Source: Microbacterium sufflavum (GTDB lineage Bacteria; Actinomycetota; Actinomycetes; Actinomycetales; Microbacteriaceae). Taken from it: a DNA stretch of 64,000 nucleotides. Where the stretch lies: assembly GCF_023101165.1 (NCBI RefSeq), contig NZ_CP078076.1, positions 2,728,001-2,792,000 on the forward strand. Direction: 5' to 3'. The translations under genes were made by a program, and so were the position numbers. How positions within the stretch are numbered: position 1 is the stretch's first letter; every line of letters starts with the position of its first letter. Below are positions 39,538 to 49,021 of this stretch, one piece after another. The notes beneath the pieces are model-generated. The model was not told where the DNA came from, did no database searches, and was given only the letters and a program-made list of their open reading frames with translations.

Positions 39538-39573
39538 CCTCGACGGCCGTGTGACCCGCGCCGAACGCTCGGA

Positions 39574-40464
39574 TCAGGATGCCTCCGACGGCACGCGGAT
39601 CATGATCTCCTGCGCCACGCTCGCCACCAGCGAGCCGTCGCGCGTGTAGATCCGCCCGGTGGCCAGCCCGCGCCCGCCGCGCGCGTTCGGGGACTCCTGC
39701 GCGTACAGCAGCCACTCGTCGACGCGCGCGGGACGGTGCCACCACATCGCGTGATCGAGGCTCGCGACCTTGAGTCCCTGGTGTGCCCACGAGACCCCGT
39801 GCGCGCGCAGGATGGACTCCTGGATCGTCATGTCGCTGAGGTACGCAAGTGCCGCGCGATGCAGCCGCTGGTCGTCGGGGAGCGGAGCGCGCAGTCGCAT
39901 CCAGACGGCCTGACGCGGGACCCGGGCATCGTCGTTGGGGAGGTACAGCGGCGACTCGACGTGACGGATGTCCGCGGCGCGATCGGTGAGCATCCGCCGC
40001 GCGCCCCCGGTGAGTCCGGGAACGCGATCCTCGTCGGGGGACAGCGTCTCCGGGTCGGGCACGCCCTCGGGCATGGGCTCCGCGTGCTCGACTCCGGGAT
40101 CCGCATCCTGGAAGGACGCGATCATCGAGAAGATCGGCACCCCGTTCTGGTACGCCTGCGTGCGGCGCGTCGAGAATGAGCGGCCGTCATGGATGCGGTC
40201 GACGGCGATCGTGATGCCCTGACTCGCGTCACCGGGCCGCAGGAAATAGCCGTGCATCGAATGGACGGCGCGATCCTCCGGCAGGGTGCGCTCCGCCGCG
40301 AGGAGCGTCTGCGCCAGCACCTGGCCTCCGTAGATGCGGCCGCTCGGCATCGGGTGCGAGGAGCCCGTGAAGATGTCCTCGGTCGTCCGGGCCTGGGTGG
40401 CGTCGAGGTCGAGAACCTCGAGGAGTCGATCGACGGTCTGGATGGCGTGGTCGTCCGCGCTCAT
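39574..40464 (-). CDS. tesB: Acyl-CoA thioesterase II (TesB-like)
   Basis: A 296-residue double hot-dog thioesterase that releases fatty acids from CoA. It shows GRIYGGQVLAQTLLAAERT, HSMHGYFLRPGDASQGI and FSTRRTQAYQNG in the first half, and SLDHAMWWHRPARVDEWLLY with the catalytic Asp/His-rich stretch in the second, ending ASVAQEIMIRVP. Length is typical. ATG 40464 has GGAGAGG upstream. Its TAAACT -10 lies inside the oppositely directed -10 of the neighbouring gene. Confidence 0.94.
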   Translation of the reverse strand: MSADDHAIQTVDRLLEVLDLDATQARTTEDIFTGSSHPMPSGRIYGGQVLAQTLLAAERTLPEDRAVHSMHGYFLRPGDASQGITIAVDRIHDGRSFSTRRTQAYQNGVPIFSMIASFQDADPGVEHAEPMPEGVPDPETLSPDEDRVPGLTGGARRMLTDRAADIRHVESPLYLPNDDARVPRQAVWMRLRAPLPDDQRLHRAALAYLSDMTIQESILRAHGVSWAHQGLKVASLDHAMWWHRPARVDEWLLYAQESPNARGGRGLATGRIYTRDGSLVASVAQEIMIRVPSEAS

Positions 40465-40502
40465 GGGTTCCTCTCCGCGACCGCAGGCGCCGCACCTCTT
40501 GG

Positions 40503-40509
40503 TAGTTTA
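40503..40509. promoter_or_regulatory. Interlocked divergent -10 elements
   Basis: The 7-mer TAGTTTA contains TAGTTT on the plus strand (40503-40508, 7 nt before GTG 40516) and TAAACT on the minus strand (40509-40504, about 39 nt before the tesB ATG). Only one RNA polymerase could open this site at a time. Confidence 0.5.
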
Positions 40510-40515
40510 GAACGC

Positions 40516-41181
40516 GTGCCGCCTACGCTCCTGCTCGCCGATCCCGACACGGCGAAGGATGTCCTGACGTTCGTGGGCCGCGCCGGTCGCGCGGGTGACG
40601 GGGGAGTACGACTTCAGGCCTCGCGCGGGGTCCTGGCGCTCACCACGGCCGTGCTCTCGCCGCAGACCCTGTTCGATCAGACCCCCACGATCCTCGCGAT
40701 GCGTATCGTGCACGCGGACCCTGAGCTCGAATGCGACCTGGTCGTCGACAGCCTGTCGCCCGCCGACACCCCCGAACGCCTCATGCTGCCGGACACCGGC
40801 CTGTCGCCGTCCTGGGCCGGGGTGTCCCCGCCGCGCCAGGGCTGGACCGTGGAGGCGTCGCTGGAGGCGTCCGTCGTCGCGCAGCGCGCACAGTGGGGGA
40901 TCTCCGCCGTGGCGCGGGGGGCGGGCACCGGCTCGGGCGAGGAAGCGGTTCGCGCGCTCCGAGCGGCCATCTGGGGCGAGCCCGACGACGATCTCGGCGG
41001 GCTGCCGCGCGGTGTGGCGTTCGCCGCCGACGCCATGGGCTTCATCTCGGGCGAGGAACAGGTCGGGGTGTCGCGCGCCGGTCGCTGGTCGCGGCTCGCC
41101 TTCCGTCGCGGGCATGTGCTGGCACGAGGCCCCGTGGCGTCCGGGCTCACGGGCGTGCGGGCCACCGGCACCCGAGCCTGA
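40516..41181 (+). CDS. Hypothetical protein (conserved-looking, unknown function)
   Basis: A 221-residue soluble protein starting VPPTLLLADPDTAKDVLTFVGRAGRAG. It has CDLVVDSLSPADTPERLMLPDT, WAGVSPPRQGWTVEASLEAS and a region GFISGEEQVGVSRAGRWSRL near the end. I do not recognise a fold or catalytic motif, and there is no signal peptide or membrane helix. GTG start with TAGTTT seven nt upstream, so probably leaderless. Amino-acid and codon usage are normal for the window. Confidence 0.8.
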   Translation: MPPTLLLADPDTAKDVLTFVGRAGRAGDGGVRLQASRGVLALTTAVLSPQTLFDQTPTILAMRIVHADPELECDLVVDSLSPADTPERLMLPDTGLSPSWAGVSPPRQGWTVEASLEASVVAQRAQWGISAVARGAGTGSGEEAVRALRAAIWGEPDDDLGGLPRGVAFAADAMGFISGEEQVGVSRAGRWSRLAFRRGHVLARGPVASGLTGVRATGTRA

Positions 41182-41331
41182 CGGCGCCGCCACCACGGCG
41201 CGACGGGACGGGCGCCAGCGCCTGATGGGACGGTCGAAGCGCCGGCGTGACCCGAGGGGGAGAGCCCCGCTCGTCGATTGACCGCGCCGGGGCGTATCCG
41301 ACGGTTTCGTCACGAGCCGTGTGGCGCGGGG

Positions 41332-42999
41332 TCAGTCCGCCGCCGCGGCGGCCGACCTTCCCGCCCGTCGCCCGGAGAACAGGCACCCGCCGAGGAACGT
41401 GCCCTCCAACGCCCGGTACCCGTGGACACCGCCACCGCCGAAGCCGCTCGCCTCGCCCGCGGCAAACAGGCCAGGGATCGGGATGCCCTGGGCGTCCAGC
41501 GCACGACCGTCGAGGTCGGTATGGATGCCGCCGAGCGACTTGCGGGTGAGGACGTGCAGCTTGACCGCGATCAACGGGCCGGCGGCCGGGTCCTGCAGCC
41601 GGTGCGGCGCTGCCGTCCGGATGAGCTTGTCACCGCGGTAGCCGCGCATCGAGCGCAGCATGCCGATCTGGGCATCCTTTGTGAACTCGTTCTCGATCTC
41701 GCGGTCGCGCGCGACCACCTCGCGCCGCACGGTGTCGATGTCGAGCAGCTCGCCACCGTCATGCCGGCTCATCTGCTCCAACAGCGACTCCAGGTCGTTC
41801 TCGACGATGAAGTCCTGTCCCTCGTCGAGGAACGCCTGGACGGGGCCGGTCGGTCCCTTGGCGAGCCGCGACTTCAGCAGCAGCCCCACATCCTTGCCAG
41901 TGAGGTCGGGGTTCTGCTCGCTGCCGGACAGGGCGAACTCCTTCTCCACGATCTGCCGCGACGTGACGAACCAGGAGTGGTCGTGACCGGTGCGCCGGAG
42001 GTGCGCGAGCGTCCCGAGCGTGTCGAACCCGGGGAACAGCGGCACGGGGAGGCGCGCGCCCGTCGCGTCGAGCCACAGGGACGAGGGGCCGGGGAGGATG
42101 CGGATGCCGTGCGCGGGCCACACCGGATCCCAGTTCGTGATCCCCTCCACGTAATGCCACATGCGGTCGCCGTTGATCAGGCGGGCGCCGGCGGCCGCGG
42201 TGACGGCCTGCATCGAGCCGTCGACATACGCCGGGACGCCGGAGAGCATGTGCGCCGGCGGCGTTCCCAGCCGTTCGGGCCACGCCGCACGGACGAGCTC
42301 GTGGTTGCCGCCGATCCCTCCGGACGACACGACGGTCGCCTTCGCCGTGATCTCGAACGCGCCGATCACCTCGCGGGAGGAAGGCACTCCCCGTTCCGCA
42401 CCGCTGGAGGCGAGGACGGAGCCGCGGGCGCCGGTGACACGTCCATCCGTGACGATGAGGCTCTCCACGCGGTGCCGCGCGAGCACGGTGAGCCGACCGC
42501 TGCGCTCGCCCTCCTCGACGGCCGCGGCGAAGGGGGCGACGATCCCGGGGCCGGTGCCCCAGGTGATGTGGAATCGCGGCACCGAGTTGCCCGGTCCGAT
42601 CGCGCCGTAGCCGCCGCGCTCCGCCCAGCCGACCACGGGGAAGAAGCCCACGCCGAGGCTGCGCAGCCATGAGCGCTTCTCTCCGGCGGCGAACTGCAGA
42701 TACGCCTCGGCCCAGCGGCGCGGCCACTCGTCCTCCGGGCGGTCGAAGCCCGCGTTGCCGAACCAGTCCTGGGTGGCGAGCTCGAGCGAGTCCTTGATGC
42801 CGAATCGGCGCTGCTCGGGGGAGTCCACGAAGAAGAGTCCGCCGAACGACCACCACGCCTGGCCGCCGAGGTTCGTCCGCGGCTCCTGGTCGACGACGAT
42901 GACCCGGCGCCCGGCCGCCAGTGCTTCGCGGGCGGCGACCAGTCCGGCCAGCCCCCAACCGATCACCAGGACGTCCGTGGTCGGGGGCTTCGTCGTCAT
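41332..42999 (-). CDS. FAD-binding dehydrogenase (KstD / fumarate-reductase-like flavoprotein)
   Basis: A 555-residue flavoprotein. The N-terminal Rossmann motif reads [19 protein letters not shown], followed by [22 protein letters not shown]. The C-terminal FAD loop is [20 protein letters not shown], and [17 protein letters not shown] ends the fold. It is of the family annotated 'FAD-binding dehydrogenase', related to 3-ketosteroid dehydrogenases. No twin-Arg or lipid signal is seen, so it is cytoplasmic. It is coupled by ATGA overlap to the globin gene. Substrate unknown. Confidence 0.88.
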   Translation of the reverse strand: MTTKPPTTDVLVIGWGLAGLVAAREALAAGRRVIVVDQEPRTNLGGQAWWSFGGLFFVDSPEQRRFGIKDSLELATQDWFGNAGFDRPEDEWPRRWAEAYLQFAAGEKRSWLRSLGVGFFPVVGWAERGGYGAIGPGNSVPRFHITWGTGPGIVAPFAAAVEEGERSGRLTVLARHRVESLIVTDGRVTGARGSVLASSGAERGVPSSREVIGAFEITAKATVVSSGGIGGNHELVRAAWPERLGTPPAHMLSGVPAYVDGSMQAVTAAAGARLINGDRMWHYVEGITNWDPVWPAHGIRILPGPSSLWLDATGARLPVPLFPGFDTLGTLAHLRRTGHDHSWFVTSRQIVEKEFALSGSEQNPDLTGKDVGLLLKSRLAKGPTGPVQAFLDEGQDFIVENDLESLLEQMSRHDGGELLDIDTVRREVVARDREIENEFTKDAQIGMLRSMRGYRGDKLIRTAAPHRLQDPAAGPLIAVKLHVLTRKSLGGIHTDLDGRALDAQGIPIPGLFAAGEASGFGGGGVHGYRALEGTFLGGCLFSGRRAGRSAAAAAD

Positions 43000-43445
43000 G
43001 TGTTCTCCGTTGATTCCTGACGTGCGCGGGTCTCGAGCGTCGGGCGCCCGTGGGGAGTCGTGCCGATGCCGGACGGCTCGAATGTGTTCACCATGGCATA
43101 GGCGGCGCGCTCCAGGTAGTCCCAGAGCGTGGATTCGTGCAGCGGAGACAATCGAGCCTCGTCGACGGCGGTGCGCATGTGACGAAGCCAACGATCACGC
43201 GCGTCGGGGTCGATGTGGAACGGCATGTGACGCATGCGCAGGCGCGGGTGTCCGCGGGTCTCGCCGTACGTGGTCGGACCGCCCCAGTACTGTTCCAGGA
43301 ACATCCGCAGGCGGTCCTCGGCGGGACCCAGATCCTCCTCGGGATACATCGGCTTGAGCACCGGATCGAGGGCGACCTCGCGGTAGAACACGGAGACGAT
43401 CTTCCGGAACGTCTCTGCGCCCCCGACCTCGTCGTAGAACGTCAT
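42996..43445 (-). CDS. glbO: Truncated hemoglobin, group II (GlbO/TrHbO-like)
   Basis: A 149-residue 2/2 globin. [25 protein letters not shown] includes the B10 Tyr region, [24 protein letters not shown] carries the proximal His, and DRWLRHM supplies the conserved G8 Trp. Such globins bind O2 tightly and are linked to respiration and redox defence. The C-terminal ~25 residues are a polar extension. ATG 43445 overlaps the mscS stop, and its own stop overlaps the flavoprotein ATG. Confidence 0.93.
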   Translation of the reverse strand: MTFYDEVGGAETFRKIVSVFYREVALDPVLKPMYPEEDLGPAEDRLRMFLEQYWGGPTTYGETRGHPRLRMRHMPFHIDPDARDRWLRHMRTAVDEARLSPLHESTLWDYLERAAYAMVNTFEPSGIGTTPHGRPTLETRARQESTENT

Positions 43446-44518
43446 CTGTCGCCACTCCCTTCGGTCGACGGCTTCTTGCGGCGCCAGATGCCGCGGTCCG
43501 GGATGACCGGCACGCCCGTGACGGCGTTCGGCCGGGTCTTCGGCGGGTTCGCCCCGCGTACGCGCCGTGCGCCTTCGAGCCCCGTCGGCACGACATCGGA
43601 CATGCGCGGCACCGCGATCTCCTTCTCCAGCAGAGCGGCCCGCAGCCGGCGCCGCAGCTCCTGTGCGACGTCGTCTCTGGCGTTCGCCCTGGTCTTGATG
43701 ACGACGCGGACCACGAGGGCGTCGCCGTCGATGGATTCCAGGCCCCACAGCTCGGGCTTCTCGACGATGCGCGTCCGCCACTTGGGGTCCTTCGCGAGGC
43801 CCTGTGCCGTCTCGAGCATGATGTGCTCGACCTGGTCGAGGTCGGCGTCCGGCGCGACGCCGGTGTCGACGATCGCGCGCGCCCAGCCCTGCGACATGTT
43901 GCCGATGCGCGTGACCTCGCCGTTGCGGACGTACCAGAGCGTGCCGTTCACGTCGCGGACCTGGGTAATGCGCACGCTCACGTACTCGACCACGCCGCTC
44001 GCCAGACCAAGGTCGACCACGTCACCGATGCCGATCTGGTCCTCCGCGACGAGGAACATCCCGTTGAGCACATCTTTGACGATGTTCTGGGCGCCGAAAC
44101 CGAGACCAGCGCCCACGGCGGCGGTCAGCAGCGTGAGCGACCCGAGCAGGCTGGGACTGAGAGCGTTCACGACCAGCACGATCGCGATGACCACCAGCAT
44201 CACGTTGACGATGTTCTGGAGGATCGTGCCCAGGGTCCTCGTGCGCTGGACCAGACGCATATCGGCGAGCGGAGAGCGTTCGAGCGCCTGGGTGTCGTCG
44301 ACCGACGCCTTGTTCTTCGCGCTGTCCACGATCCGGTGCACGACGCGCCTGATCACGCCCCGCAGCACGAAAGCGATCACCACGCAGGAGGCGATGATGA
44401 TCGCGACGACGAGCGCTTTGCCGCCGATGTGTCCGAGCAGGGTCAGCAGATCCTGGACCCAGTCGGGAAGCGGGGTGGGAGTGGGGTCTGGCGTGGTCTC
44501 GAGGGGGAGGATCATCAC
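43442..44518 (-). CDS. mscS: Small-conductance mechanosensitive channel (MscS family)
   Basis: A 358-residue membrane protein that opens under membrane tension. Three to four N-terminal helices include [16 protein letters not shown] and [17 protein letters not shown]. The pore helix TM3 is [32 protein letters not shown]. The beta domain begins [28 protein letters not shown]. The C-terminal tail is basic. GTG 44518 or ATG 44515 start after TAAACT. It is the first gene of the mscS-globin-flavoprotein operon. Confidence 0.93.
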   Translation of the reverse strand: MMILPLETTPDPTPTPLPDWVQDLLTLLGHIGGKALVVAIIIASCVVIAFVLRGVIRRVVHRIVDSAKNKASVDDTQALERSPLADMRLVQRTRTLGTILQNIVNVMLVVIAIVLVVNALSPSLLGSLTLLTAAVGAGLGFGAQNIVKDVLNGMFLVAEDQIGIGDVVDLGLASGVVEYVSVRITQVRDVNGTLWYVRNGEVTRIGNMSQGWARAIVDTGVAPDADLDQVEHIMLETAQGLAKDPKWRTRIVEKPELWGLESIDGDALVVRVVIKTRANARDDVAQELRRRLRAALLEKEIAVPRMSDVVPTGLEGARRVRGANPPKTRPNAVTGVPVIPDRGIWRRKKPSTEGSGDR

Positions 44519-44523
44519 TGCCG

Positions 44524-44529
44524 AGTTTA
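44524..44529 (-). promoter_or_regulatory. -10 element of the mscS operon (leaderless)
   Basis: TAAACT on the minus strand, 5 nt before GTG 44518 and 8 nt before ATG 44515. Confidence 0.55.
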
Positions 44530-44593
44530 CCGAGCGGGCCTCTGCCCCGGCTGGAAGCGCGGCGGCAGAGGCCCGGACGGACAGTGGCGCCGA

Positions 44594-47146
44594 TCAGTCC
44601 TCGGCGTCGCGGGACTGCGCCGCCAGCGCGCGCTCGACGTCGGCGAGGTTCTCCAGCACGAGGCGACGGAGCGCCGGCGGAGCGTCCTGGTGCGAGGACA
44701 GCCACGAGCGCGTCGCGTCGCGCAGCGCCACGTCGGCCAGAGCCGTGGGGAACAGTCCGACGATGAGGTACTGGGCGATCTGGTAGGTGCGCGACTCCCA
44801 CACCGGCAGCAGCATCTCGAAGTACTTCGGCACGAACTCGCCGAGCACTTCGGCGCCTGCGGGGTGCACGAAGCCGAGGGCTGCCGACCGGACGATCGTG
44901 TTCGGCGCGTCATCCCGCTCGATCAGAGAGGCCCACGCGGCCTGCTTCGAGGCGGCGTCGGGAAGAGCGGCTCGTGCCTGTGCGGCGAACTCCGCGCCCT
45001 TGGCGGTGTTGTCGGCGGCGAGAGCGGCGTCGATCGTCGCGGCGTCCGTCGCTCCGATGGTCGCGAGTCCGACGAGCAGCTGCCAGTTCAGGTCGGCGTC
45101 GATCTCGAGACCGGGGAGGGTCTCCTCGCCGGAGCGCAGGCGCCCGACGATGCCGGCGTGCTCAGGGGTGACCAGGGCGTTCGCGAACGCCGTGACGAAC
45201 TGGAGCTGGCTGTCGCTGCCCGCCTCTGCGGCTTCGGCGAGGGCCCACAGGCCGTCCGCGACCTTGAGCCGCGCCGCCTGGCGCTCCTCGGGTCGCACGT
45301 ACAGCGTGGCGGCCGTGCGCAGCTGGGCGAGTGTCGTGCGGACCGTGGTCGACTCGGTCTCGCGGCCGATGTTGCCCAGCACGAGGTCGATGTAGTCCGA
45401 GGCCGCCGTCTCCGCGTCGCGCGTCTGGTCCCAGGCGGCGCCCCACACGAGGGAGCGCGCAAGCGGGTCGTGGATGTCGGCGAGGTGTGCGATCGCCGTC
45501 GCCAGCGACTTCTCGTCGAGACGGATCTTGGCGTAGGCGAGGTCGTCGTCGTTCAGCAGGATCAGGTCGGGGCGCGCGAGGCCCTGCAGTTCGGGGACCT
45601 CGGTGCGGTCGCCGTCGACATCGACCTCGACGTGGTGGACGCGCGTGAGCGTGCCGTCCTGCAGCGAGTAGAAGCCGATGCCCAGGCGGTGCGGACGGAT
45701 GGTCGGGTAGTCCGCCGGGGCGGTCTGGGTGATCGCGAAACGCGAGATCTTGCCGTCGTCGCCCTCGGCCACCACGGGCTCGAGCGTGTTGACGCCGGCC
45801 GTCTCCAGCCACTTCTTCGACCAGGTGCCCAGGTCGCGTCCACTCGTGGCCTCGAGCTCCGACAGCAGGTCGCTGAGCTCGGTGTTGCCCCACGAGTGCT
45901 TCTGGAAGTACTGCGACACCCCGGCGAAGAACGCCTCGATGCCGACCCACGCGGCGAGCTGCTTCAGCACCGAGCCGCCCTTGGCGTAGGTGATGCCGTC
46001 GAAGTTGACCTGCACGTCTTCCAGGTCGTTGATCTCCGCGACGATCGGGTGCGTAGAGGGGAGCTGATCCTGGCGATAGGCCCAGGTCTTCTCCATCGCG
46101 TTGAACGTGGTCCAGGCCTCGGTCCATTCGGTGGCCTCGGCCGTCGCGATGGTGGAGGCCCACTCCGCGAACGACTCGTTGAGCCACAGGTCGTTCCACC
46201 ACTTCATGGTGACCAGGTCGCCGAACCACATGTGCGCGAGCTCGTGCAGGATCGTGACGACCCGGCGCTCCTTGACGGCGTCGGTGACCTTGCTGCGGAA
46301 GACGTAGGTCTCGGTGAACGTGACCGCACCCGCGTTCTCCATCGCCCCGGCGTTGAACTCGGGCACGAACAGCTGGTCGTACTTCGCGAACGGGTAGGGG
46401 ACGCCGAACTTCGATTCGAAGTACGCGAAGCCCTCACGGGTCTTGTCGAAGATGTAGTCGGCGTCGAGGTGCTGCCACAGGCTCTTGCGGCCGTAGACGC
46501 CGAGCGGGATCACGCGGCCGGAGGCGCTGGTGAGCTCGGAGAACGTGGACTCGTAGGGTCCCGCGACGAGGGCGGTGATGTACGAGGAGATGCGCGGCGT
46601 CGGCTCGAAGCCCCAGGTGGCGGTGACGTCGTCGTCGTGCACGATGGGCTCGGGCGTGGGGGAGTTGGACACGACCTTCCACGCCGCGGGCGCCGTGACC
46701 GTGAACTGGAACGTCGCCTTGAGGTCGGGCTGCTCGAAGACCGCGAAGACGCGGCGCGAGTCCGGCACCTCGAACTGCGAGTACAGGTAGACCTCGCCGT
46801 CGACGGGGTCGACGAATCGGTGCAGGCCCTCGCCCGTGTTGGTGTAGAGGCAGTCCGCGTCGACGACGAGCACGTTCTCGGCCTGCAACCCGGACAGCGC
46901 GATGCGAGAGTCGGCGAAGACCTCCTGCGGGTCGAGCTGCTCGCCGTTGAGAGAGATCTCGCGCACGTCGCGGGCGATCAGATCGATGAAGGTGAAACCG
47001 TCGGGCGTCGCGGAGAAGCGCACGACGCTGCGGGAACCGAAGACCTCGGCGCCCTTCGTCAGATCGAGGGCGACCTCATAGGAGTGCGTGTCGATGACAT
47101 CGCGGCGCTCCTGCGCTTCGATTCGGGTGAGGTTCTCTCCAGGCAC
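44594..47146 (-). CDS. pepN: Aminopeptidase N (M1 family)
   Basis: An 850-residue zinc aminopeptidase that trims N-terminal residues from peptides. The exopeptidase motif is FNAGAMENAGAVTF. The zinc site is LHELAHMWFGDLVT (His301, Glu302, His305), with the third ligand Glu in WLNESFAEWAS. The C-terminal half is the ERAP1-like helical domain. GTG start with GGGAG upstream. A leader of about 60 nt is expected, with a hairpin at 47182-47202. Confidence 0.96.
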   Translation of the reverse strand: MPGENLTRIEAQERRDVIDTHSYEVALDLTKGAEVFGSRSVVRFSATPDGFTFIDLIARDVREISLNGEQLDPQEVFADSRIALSGLQAENVLVVDADCLYTNTGEGLHRFVDPVDGEVYLYSQFEVPDSRRVFAVFEQPDLKATFQFTVTAPAAWKVVSNSPTPEPIVHDDDVTATWGFEPTPRISSYITALVAGPYESTFSELTSASGRVIPLGVYGRKSLWQHLDADYIFDKTREGFAYFESKFGVPYPFAKYDQLFVPEFNAGAMENAGAVTFTETYVFRSKVTDAVKERRVVTILHELAHMWFGDLVTMKWWNDLWLNESFAEWASTIATAEATEWTEAWTTFNAMEKTWAYRQDQLPSTHPIVAEINDLEDVQVNFDGITYAKGGSVLKQLAAWVGIEAFFAGVSQYFQKHSWGNTELSDLLSELEATSGRDLGTWSKKWLETAGVNTLEPVVAEGDDGKISRFAITQTAPADYPTIRPHRLGIGFYSLQDGTLTRVHHVEVDVDGDRTEVPELQGLARPDLILLNDDDLAYAKIRLDEKSLATAIAHLADIHDPLARSLVWGAAWDQTRDAETAASDYIDLVLGNIGRETESTTVRTTLAQLRTAATLYVRPEERQAARLKVADGLWALAEAAEAGSDSQLQFVTAFANALVTPEHAGIVGRLRSGEETLPGLEIDADLNWQLLVGLATIGATDAATIDAALAADNTAKGAEFAAQARAALPDAASKQAAWASLIERDDAPNTIVRSAALGFVHPAGAEVLGEFVPKYFEMLLPVWESRTYQIAQYLIVGLFPTALADVALRDATRSWLSSHQDAPPALRRLVLENLADVERALAAQSRDAED

Positions 47147-47181
47147 AGCTGTACTCCCAGGGGTGAGGGGATGTCACCGGG

Positions 47182-47202
47182 GTCGGCGCAGTTGGCGCCG
47201 AC
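47182..47202 (-). promoter_or_regulatory. Hairpin in the pepN 5' leader
   Basis: GTCGGCGC and GCGCCGAC form a perfect 8-bp stem with a 5-nt loop. It lies between a likely pepN -10 (TAGGCT, minus strand 47220-47215) and the GTG at 47146. It could equally be an operator in the divergent pepN/hemH region. Confidence 0.35.
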
Positions 47203-47310
47203 GGCAACCATGACAGCCTACGCCAGTGCGCGAGGCGGGCTCACGCTCTGTGCGCATTCTCCCGGCGGCGAGCGGACACCGGTGCCTCGACGAGGTGGGA
47301 GGATGGAGGG

Positions 47311-48495
47311 GTGACTGCGATCGAGCCGAATGTCGTCCCCTTTGCCTCGCCTGCCGCCGCCAGCGGTGCGCCCTTCGTGACCACGCCCGTCGCGTACGAT
47401 GCGATCCTCCTCGCCGGCTTCGGTGGCCCGGAGGGTCAGGAGGACGTGATCCCGTTCCTCCGCAACGTCACGCGCGGCCGCGGCATCCCCGATGAGCGGT
47501 TGGAGGAGGTCGCGCACCACTATCGTCACTTCGGCGGAGTGAGCCCCATCAACGGGCAGAACCGCGTGCTCAAGGAGGCGCTCGAGCAGGCGCTCGTCGC
47601 GCGCGGCATCGAGCTGCCCGTGTACTGGGGCAACCGCAACTGGGCCCCCTACCTCGAGGAGGTCGTGCCCGAGGCGGCGCGCAACGGGCACACCACGCTG
47701 CTCGCGTTCGCCACGAGCGCCTACAGCTCGTTCTCCAGCTGCCGCCAGTACCGCGAGGACTTCGCGCGCGTGCTGGAGGAGACCGGCCTCGGGGAGACCG
47801 TCACGATCGACAAGATCCGCCCGTTCTACGACCACCCGGGTTTCGTCGAGGCCTTCGAGTCGGGAGTGCGGGAGGCCATCGAGGGCTTCCTGGCGCAGGG
47901 CATCGCCGCGCCGGACATCCAGATCCTGTTCTCGACGCACAGCATCCCGACGGCCGACGCCGAGCGGTCCGGCGCGCGCGACATCGACTGGGGCGAGGGC
48001 GGCGCCTATGCCGCGCAGCACCTGGCCGTCGCGGCCTGGGTGATGGACCGGGTACGGCAGTCCGTGCCGGCGGCGGCCGACGTGGCCTGGGAGCTCGTCT
48101 ACCAGTCGCGCTCGGGGCCCGCGTCGCAGCCGTGGCTCGAGCCGGACGTGTGCGACGTGATCGGTGAGCTTCCCGCGCGAGGGCGGCGCGCGGTCGCGGT
48201 CGTGCCGGTGGGATTCATGAGCGACCACATGGAGGTGCTCTGGGATCTCGACACCGAGGCGGCGGAGGCGGCGGAGGACGCGGGACTCGCGTTCACGCGC
48301 ACGCCGACGCCTGGCGTGTCGCCGACGTTCGTCGAGGGGATCGTCGACCTGATCGAAGAGCGGCTGCAGGGGCGTCCGAACGAGGAGCGCGCTCACGTCA
48401 CGTCGCTCCCCGGCGGCTTCGACGTCTGCCGGCCCGGCTGCTGCGAGAACGTCAGGGCGGGGTTCAAGCCGGCGGCCGCCGGCGTCGCCCCGTGA
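47311..48495 (+). CDS. hemH: Ferrochelatase (actinobacterial, probably coproporphyrin type)
   Basis: A 394-residue enzyme that inserts Fe(II) into a porphyrin. Motifs are ILLAGFGGPEGQEDVIPFL, HFGGVSPINGQN, YWGNRNWAPY, FSTHSIP with the metal-binding His, and VPVGFMSDHMEVLWDLD with the catalytic Glu. FSSCRQYRED and the C-terminal VCRPGCCENV supply Cys that in actinobacterial ferrochelatases hold a 2Fe-2S cluster. Actinobacteria use the coproporphyrin route, so the name cpfC is also apt. GTG start with GGAGG. Confidence 0.95.
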   Translation: MTAIEPNVVPFASPAAASGAPFVTTPVAYDAILLAGFGGPEGQEDVIPFLRNVTRGRGIPDERLEEVAHHYRHFGGVSPINGQNRVLKEALEQALVARGIELPVYWGNRNWAPYLEEVVPEAARNGHTTLLAFATSAYSSFSSCRQYREDFARVLEETGLGETVTIDKIRPFYDHPGFVEAFESGVREAIEGFLAQGIAAPDIQILFSTHSIPTADAERSGARDIDWGEGGAYAAQHLAVAAWVMDRVRQSVPAAADVAWELVYQSRSGPASQPWLEPDVCDVIGELPARGRRAVAVVPVGFMSDHMEVLWDLDTEAAEAAEDAGLAFTRTPTPGVSPTFVEGIVDLIEERLQGRPNEERAHVTSLPGGFDVCRPGCCENVRAGFKPAAAGVAP

Positions 48496-48521
48496 CCGGA
48501 ACGGGTGTCGGCGGCCGCTTC

Positions 48522-48527
48522 TAGGAT
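48522..48527 (+). promoter_or_regulatory. -10 element of rpiB (leaderless)
   Basis: TAGGAT, 7 nt before ATG 48535. Confidence 0.55.
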
Positions 48528-48534
48528 GGAAGCC

Positions 48535-49020
48535 ATGCGCATCCACATCGCCACCGATCACGCTGGACTCGATTTCTCCACGCAGCTGCAGGAGCACCTG
48601 CGGGCGGCGGGGCACGAGGTCGTCGACCACGGTCCGGTGGAGTACGACGCGCTCGACGACTACCCGGCGTTCTGCATCCGGGCTGCTCAGGCGGTGGTCG
48701 CCGATCAGGAGGCGGGCGTCGAGGCGCTGGGTGTCGTGTTCGGCGGATCCGGCAACGGCGAGCAGATCGCGGCGAACAAGGTGCGCGGTGTCCGCGCGGC
48801 CCTGGTGTGGAACCTCTCCACGGCCGAGCTCGCACGGGAGCACAACGACGCCAACGTGATCTCCATCGGCGCGCGGCAGCACACGTACGACGAGGTGACC
48901 TCCTTCATCGACCGGTTCATCTCGACCCCGTTCTCGGGCGATGAGCGTCATGTGCGCCGCATCGGACAGATCGCCGACTTCGAGCGCGACGGCTCGCTGC
49001 TCCCGGATCCGCGGGGCTGA
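48535..49020 (+). CDS. rpiB: Ribose-5-phosphate isomerase B
   Basis: A 161-residue RpiB/LacAB isomerase that interconverts ribose-5-phosphate and ribulose-5-phosphate. The N-terminus HIATDHAGLD carries the Asp/His substrate contacts. FGGSGNGEQIAANKVRGVRA uses Glu where E. coli RpiB has Cys, as in mycobacteria. EHNDANVISIGAR is conserved. It is followed after 1 nt by the DNA glycosylase gene. Confidence 0.94.
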   Translation: MRIHIATDHAGLDFSTQLQEHLRAAGHEVVDHGPVEYDALDDYPAFCIRAAQAVVADQEAGVEALGVVFGGSGNGEQIAANKVRGVRAALVWNLSTAELAREHNDANVISIGARQHTYDEVTSFIDRFISTPFSGDERHVRRIGQIADFERDGSLLPDPRG

Positions 49021-49021
49021 C

